Of a stretch of DNA of 64,000 nucleotides, positions 61,313 to 64,000 are shown piece by piece (within the stretch, counting starts at the first letter, position 1; every line of letters begins with the position of its first letter). Origin of the DNA: Planctomycetota bacterium (GTDB taxonomy: Bacteria; Planctomycetota; UBA1135; GCA-002686595); NCBI GenBank assembly GCA_028278425.1, contig JANQEJ010000251.1, positions 54,673 through 118,672 on the forward strand, written 5' to 3'. The notes beneath the pieces were generated by a model. The model was not told the origin of the DNA, searched no databases, and worked only from the letters and a program-made list of their open reading frames with translations. The translations under genes were made by a program, and so were the position numbers.

Positions 61313-61356
61313 GCTCGGGAGGGTACCACCCGGCCCTAGAATCGTCGCCTGGGACC

Positions 61357-62397
61357 ATGCGCGAGTCACCCAACGGCAAGAGCCCCACCGTCGTCGAAGT
61401 CCGGCGCGGCGCCGCCGTCGAGTCGTGGCACCGCGGGTCGTGGGTCCTGGTCGACGCCGCCGGGACGGTGCTCGACGGGGCGGGGGACCTCGCAACGCCG
61501 GTCTTCGTGCGCAGCGCGGTCAAGTCGCTCCAGGCGCTTCCCCTCCTTGAGAGCGGCGCCGCCGAGCGCTTCGCGTTCGACGACGCCGACCTGGCGCTCG
61601 CGCTCGCCTCGCACAGCGGCGAGCCGTGCCACACCGAGCGCGTAGCGGCGATCCTCGAGCGCGTGGCGGCGATCCTCGAGCGCCTCGGCCTCGGCGTCGA
61701 CAACCTGCGCTGCGGCGCGCACCCGCCCTTCGACGCGGAGACGCGCCGCGAACTCGAGGCGCGCGGCGAGGAGCCGACCGCCCTCCACAACAACTGCTCC
61801 GGCAAGCACGCCGGCTTCCTCGCGCTCGCGCTGCACCTCGGCGTGCCGGCGGAGCGCTACCTCGACCCGGAGAGCGCGGGCCAGAGCCTCGTGCGCGAAG
61901 CGCTCGGCGCGATGTGCGACCTCGACCCCGGCGGGTTGGAGACCGCGATCGACGGCTGCAGCGCGCCGACGTTTCGCGTCCCGCTTCCCAACCTCGCCAC
62001 CGGGCTCGCCCGCCTGGCGACGCCGGACCGGCTCGACGCCGAGCGCGCGGCGTGCTGCCGCCGCCTGACCGAGGCGGCGCGCGCGCACCCGCACCTCATC
62101 GCCGGCAGCCACGGGCGCCTCTGCACGGCGCTCTCGCGCGCGACCGGCGGTCGGCTGTTCCCGAAGATCGGCGCCGAAGGCGTCTACGTCATCGGCGCCT
62201 GCGGCGCGGACCGCGGTCTGGCGGTCAAGATGGAGGACGGCGGCAAGCGCGGGCTGCACGCGCTCGTGATGGCGCTGGTCGAGCGGCTCGGGTGGGCGGA
62301 CGAGGACGCGCTCGAACAACTGCACGAATGGCGCGACCCGACGCTGACGAACCATCGCGGCCTCGAGGTCGGAAGGCTGGAGGTGCGCCTCCCGTGA
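61357..62397 (+). CDS. Asparaginase II (Rhizobium etli AnsA-type)
   Basis: A 346-residue cytoplasmic enzyme of the asparaginase II family, hydrolysing L-asparagine to aspartate and ammonia. It keeps the family active-site set: Ser53-x2-Lys56 (VRSAVKSLQ), SHSGE (85-89), Cys147 and Lys150 (NNCSGKHAG), DGCSAPTF, IGACGADRG and VKMEDGGKRG, which correspond to the Ser-Lys tandems and Cys/Lys/Cys zinc site of that family. A 7-residue tandem repeat (ERVAAIL twice, residues 94-107) enlarges one helix. A TAGAAT hexamer lies 15 nt before the ATG. The stop overlaps the next start (GTGA). Confidence 0.92.
   Translation: MRESPNGKSPTVVEVRRGAAVESWHRGSWVLVDAAGTVLDGAGDLATPVFVRSAVKSLQALPLLESGAAERFAFDDADLALALASHSGEPCHTERVAAILERVAAILERLGLGVDNLRCGAHPPFDAETRRELEARGEEPTALHNNCSGKHAGFLALALHLGVPAERYLDPESAGQSLVREALGAMCDLDPGGLETAIDGCSAPTFRVPLPNLATGLARLATPDRLDAERAACCRRLTEAARAHPHLIAGSHGRLCTALSRATGGRLFPKIGAEGVYVIGACGADRGLAVKMEDGGKRGLHALVMALVERLGWADEDALEQLHEWRDPTLTNHRGLEVGRLEVRLP
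61636..61677 (+). repeat. 21-bp tandem duplication inside the asparaginase gene
   Basis: Two head-to-tail 21-bp units (61636-61656 and 61657-61677) differ at one base. They encode ERVAAIL twice, followed by a third partial unit (ERLG). In frame, so the protein gains two helical turns rather than breaking. Confidence 0.9.
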
Positions 62398-63290
62398 GCG
62401 CCGCTGACGAGCCGAAGCCGCTGCCGCCGCTCCCCGAGGACGCGCACAAGGGCCGCGCGGGGCGCGCCCTCTGCTTCGCGGGCAGCCGCACGATGCCCGG
62501 CGCCGCGATCCTGGTCGCGCGCGCGGCCCAACGCGCCGGCGCGGGGCTCGTCACCCTGGTCTGCCGCGACGCGAATCTGTTGAACGTCGTTCCGCCGGCG
62601 TCGCCGGAGACCGTGCTCGTAGCGCTCGACGACGACTGGCTCCTGGACGGTGCGGGCGATCTCGCGCGCTGGGTGGATCCGCGCGAGAGCCACGCGCGGC
62701 TCGCCGGTCCCGGGCTCGGTGACGACAAACGGACCGCGCGGCTCATCGGGAAGCTCCTCGCGAGCGAGTTCGCCGGTCCGCTCGTGCTCGACGCCGACGC
62801 GCTCAACGCGCTCGAAGAGCCCGAGGTGTTGCGCGACACCGCGGCCCGCGTCGTGATCACGCCGCACCCGGGCGAGGCGGCGCGCCTGGGCGTCCCCGTA
62901 CCGGACGACGCCGACGGCCGCCGCAACGCGGCGCGCGCGCTCGCCGAGCGCACCGGCGCCGTCGTCTGTCTGAAGGGGAGCGGCACCGTCGTCACCGACG
63001 GGGAGCGGGAATGGGTGAACGCGACGGGCAACGCCGGGATGGCGACCGCCGGGAGCGGCGACGTGCTCGCCGGGATGCTCGTCGCCTATCTCGCGCGGCG
63101 CGTCGCCTCCGGCGATCCGACGGGCGATCCGTTCGAGACCGCGCGCCTCGCGGCACACGTGCACGGCCTCGCCGGCGACTACGCCGCCGCGCTGCTGGGC
63201 GCCGACGCGCTGGTCGCGTCCGACCTGATCGCGTTCCTGCCCCAGGCCCAGCGCCGCGCCGCCGGGGAGGAACCGCCGGCGGAGTCGTGA
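62394..63290 (+). CDS. nnrD: ADP/ATP-dependent NAD(P)HX dehydratase
   Basis: A 298-residue ribokinase-fold repair enzyme that dehydrates NADHX/NADPHX hydrates back to NAD(P)H. Diagnostic segments are HKGRAGRALCFAGS (start of fold), LDADALNAL, VITPHPGEAARL, CLKGSGTVV and NATGNAGMATAGSGDVLAGM (nucleotide site). It lacks the NnrE epimerase domain found in fused forms; no epimerase is visible nearby. It starts at GTG 62394, overlapping the asparaginase stop (GTGA), and its own stop overlaps the next gene, so three genes are coupled. Confidence 0.95.
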   Translation: MSAADEPKPLPPLPEDAHKGRAGRALCFAGSRTMPGAAILVARAAQRAGAGLVTLVCRDANLLNVVPPASPETVLVALDDDWLLDGAGDLARWVDPRESHARLAGPGLGDDKRTARLIGKLLASEFAGPLVLDADALNALEEPEVLRDTAARVVITPHPGEAARLGVPVPDDADGRRNAARALAERTGAVVCLKGSGTVVTDGEREWVNATGNAGMATAGSGDVLAGMLVAYLARRVASGDPTGDPFETARLAAHVHGLAGDYAAALLGADALVASDLIAFLPQAQRRAAGEEPPAES

Positions 63291-64000
63291 TCGCCCTCGC
63301 GCTCGCGTGCCTCGTTCAGGCGCCGGCCGAGACGCTGGAACCCGTTCAGCGCGAGTGGGAGATTCGCCGCCGCGCGCTGCACCTCGAGGAATCGCGCGCC
63401 GAGCTCCTCTCCGATCTCGACGGACCCAACGGAGTGGAGTGGTCCGGTTGGCCGCGCCGCCACGCCGCCGCCGAGGCCCTGCGCCGCGGGATCCCCGTCG
63501 CCGACGACGCGCTCGGGAGTTGGATTCCCGACGCCCTGCTCCGCGGCGTCCGCGACGTGCACCCCAACGTACGCGCCACCGCGCTCGCCGCCCTCGCGCA
63601 CCTCGGCGAAGCCGCCGAGCTCCCACCCGACGACGCCGAGCGGCTCGCCGTCGATTCCTTGCCGGCCGTGCGCGCGGCTCTCGCCGGGGCGCTCGCTCGC
63701 GTGCGCTGCTCGCGCGCGCTCGCGGTCTTGCGCGCGCTCGTCGACGACGCGGACCCCACCGTGGCCGAAACGGCGTGGAGCGCCTTCATCGTCCGCGCCG
63801 CCGGCGCGCCGGAGCTCGCCGAGCTCTTGCAGCGCGCCTATGCGGAGGAGCGTGACGACGAGCTGCTCGAAGCGCTGCGGCTCGTGCGCCGCGCGCCGTT
63901 CGCAAGACCTGCGCAAGAGGCCGCCACCGGCGGCGGCGCGGCGGGGTCACAATCCCAGGGTGGAGGGGGAGGTGGTGGGGTTCTGGGACTCCTCTCCGCC
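63287..64000 (+). CDS. HEAT-repeat protein, N-terminal part (cut by window edge)
   Basis: An open frame from GTG 63287 (GTGA overlap with nnrD) to the right edge, 238 codons with no stop. A short signal-like start (IALALACLVQAPA) is followed by helical HEAT-type repeats: LLRGVRDVHPNVRATALAAL, LAVDSLPAVRAALAGALARV, LRALVDDADPTVAETAWSAF. These carry the usual 'DxxxxVRxxAxxAL' form. The end of the visible part turns Gly-rich (SQSQGGGGGGG). Probably a periplasmic scaffold protein; the rest lies beyond the window. Confidence 0.75.
   Translation, partial: MIALALACLVQAPAETLEPVQREWEIRRRALHLEESRAELLSDLDGPNGVEWSGWPRRHAAAEALRRGIPVADDALGSWIPDALLRGVRDVHPNVRATALAALAHLGEAAELPPDDAERLAVDSLPAVRAALAGALARVRCSRALAVLRALVDDADPTVAETAWSAFIVRAAGAPELAELLQRAYAEERDDELLEALRLVRRAPFARPAQEAATGGGAAGSQSQGGGGGGGVLGLLSA

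Overview
The window is GC-rich DNA (roughly 70 % G+C by eye) dense in genes. It looks like a chromosome segment of a member of the Planctomycetota, probably from an uncultured or little-studied lineage. This is an inference from content: several secreted proteins carry FG-GAP-type propellers with a distinctive C-terminal beta module, there is a PQQ propeller starting DWPQWRGPEG, three secreted gluzincin peptidases of the DUF1570 type, an alkaline-phosphatase/sulfatase-fold lipoprotein, and very few recognisable regulators. No rRNA or marker gene is present to prove the assignment.

Layout. 1-6.8 kb (minus strand): a cut-off exported protein, two secreted HExxH metallopeptidases and two tandem paralogous FG-GAP proteins. 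6.9-9.5 kb: two convergent SGNH-hydrolase-like proteins. 9.5-25.2 kb (minus strand): a 16-gene complex I operon transcribed in the order CBS protein, nuoJ, nuoK, antiporter-like 1, an 86-residue membrane protein, antiporter-like 2, nuoM, nuoN, nuoA, nuoB, nuoC, nuoD, a nuoE-nuoF fusion, nuoG, nuoH, nuoI. Nearly all junctions overlap (GTGA, ATGA, TGATG). There is no canonical nuoL; two MrpD-like subunits probably take its place. 25.3-29.0 kb: a secreted beta-helix protein and a large lipoprotein of unknown function. 29.1-33.2 kb: a lower-GC island with a subtilase and an AAA ATPase that match the IetAS anti-phage pair, lying at the 3' side of an intact tRNA-Ser(UGA), with a degenerate tRNA-Ser-like 3' half at the far end.

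33.3-45 kb: mostly exported proteins (beta-sandwich, CBM-like, cysteine-rich, PQQ propeller with an inserted membrane module, BNR propeller), including a truncated gene copy that flanks a possibly inserted cysteine-rich gene. 44.7-47.3 kb: a stand-alone protein resembling a protease propeptide, next to a subtilase with a P domain and no signal peptide. 47.3-49 kb: a lower-GC patch with a Phd-like antitoxin that has an extra C-terminal domain, overlapping an unknown partner gene. 49-64 kb: a 5'-3' exonuclease, a beta-lactamase-fold hydrolase, a zinc-ribbon/radical SAM pair, a large secreted metallopeptidase coupled to a sulfatase-fold lipoprotein, a carboxypeptidase-regulatory-like repeat protein, a BFN-family protein with a zinc-ribbon membrane protein, and a coupled run of asparaginase II, NAD(P)HX dehydratase and a HEAT-repeat protein that runs off the window.

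The clearest functional units are the complex I operon (respiratory NADH oxidation with proton or sodium pumping), the IetAS-like defence pair, and the propeptide/protease pair. Many exported proteins can only be described structurally. All identifications rest on reading motifs; no database search was possible.
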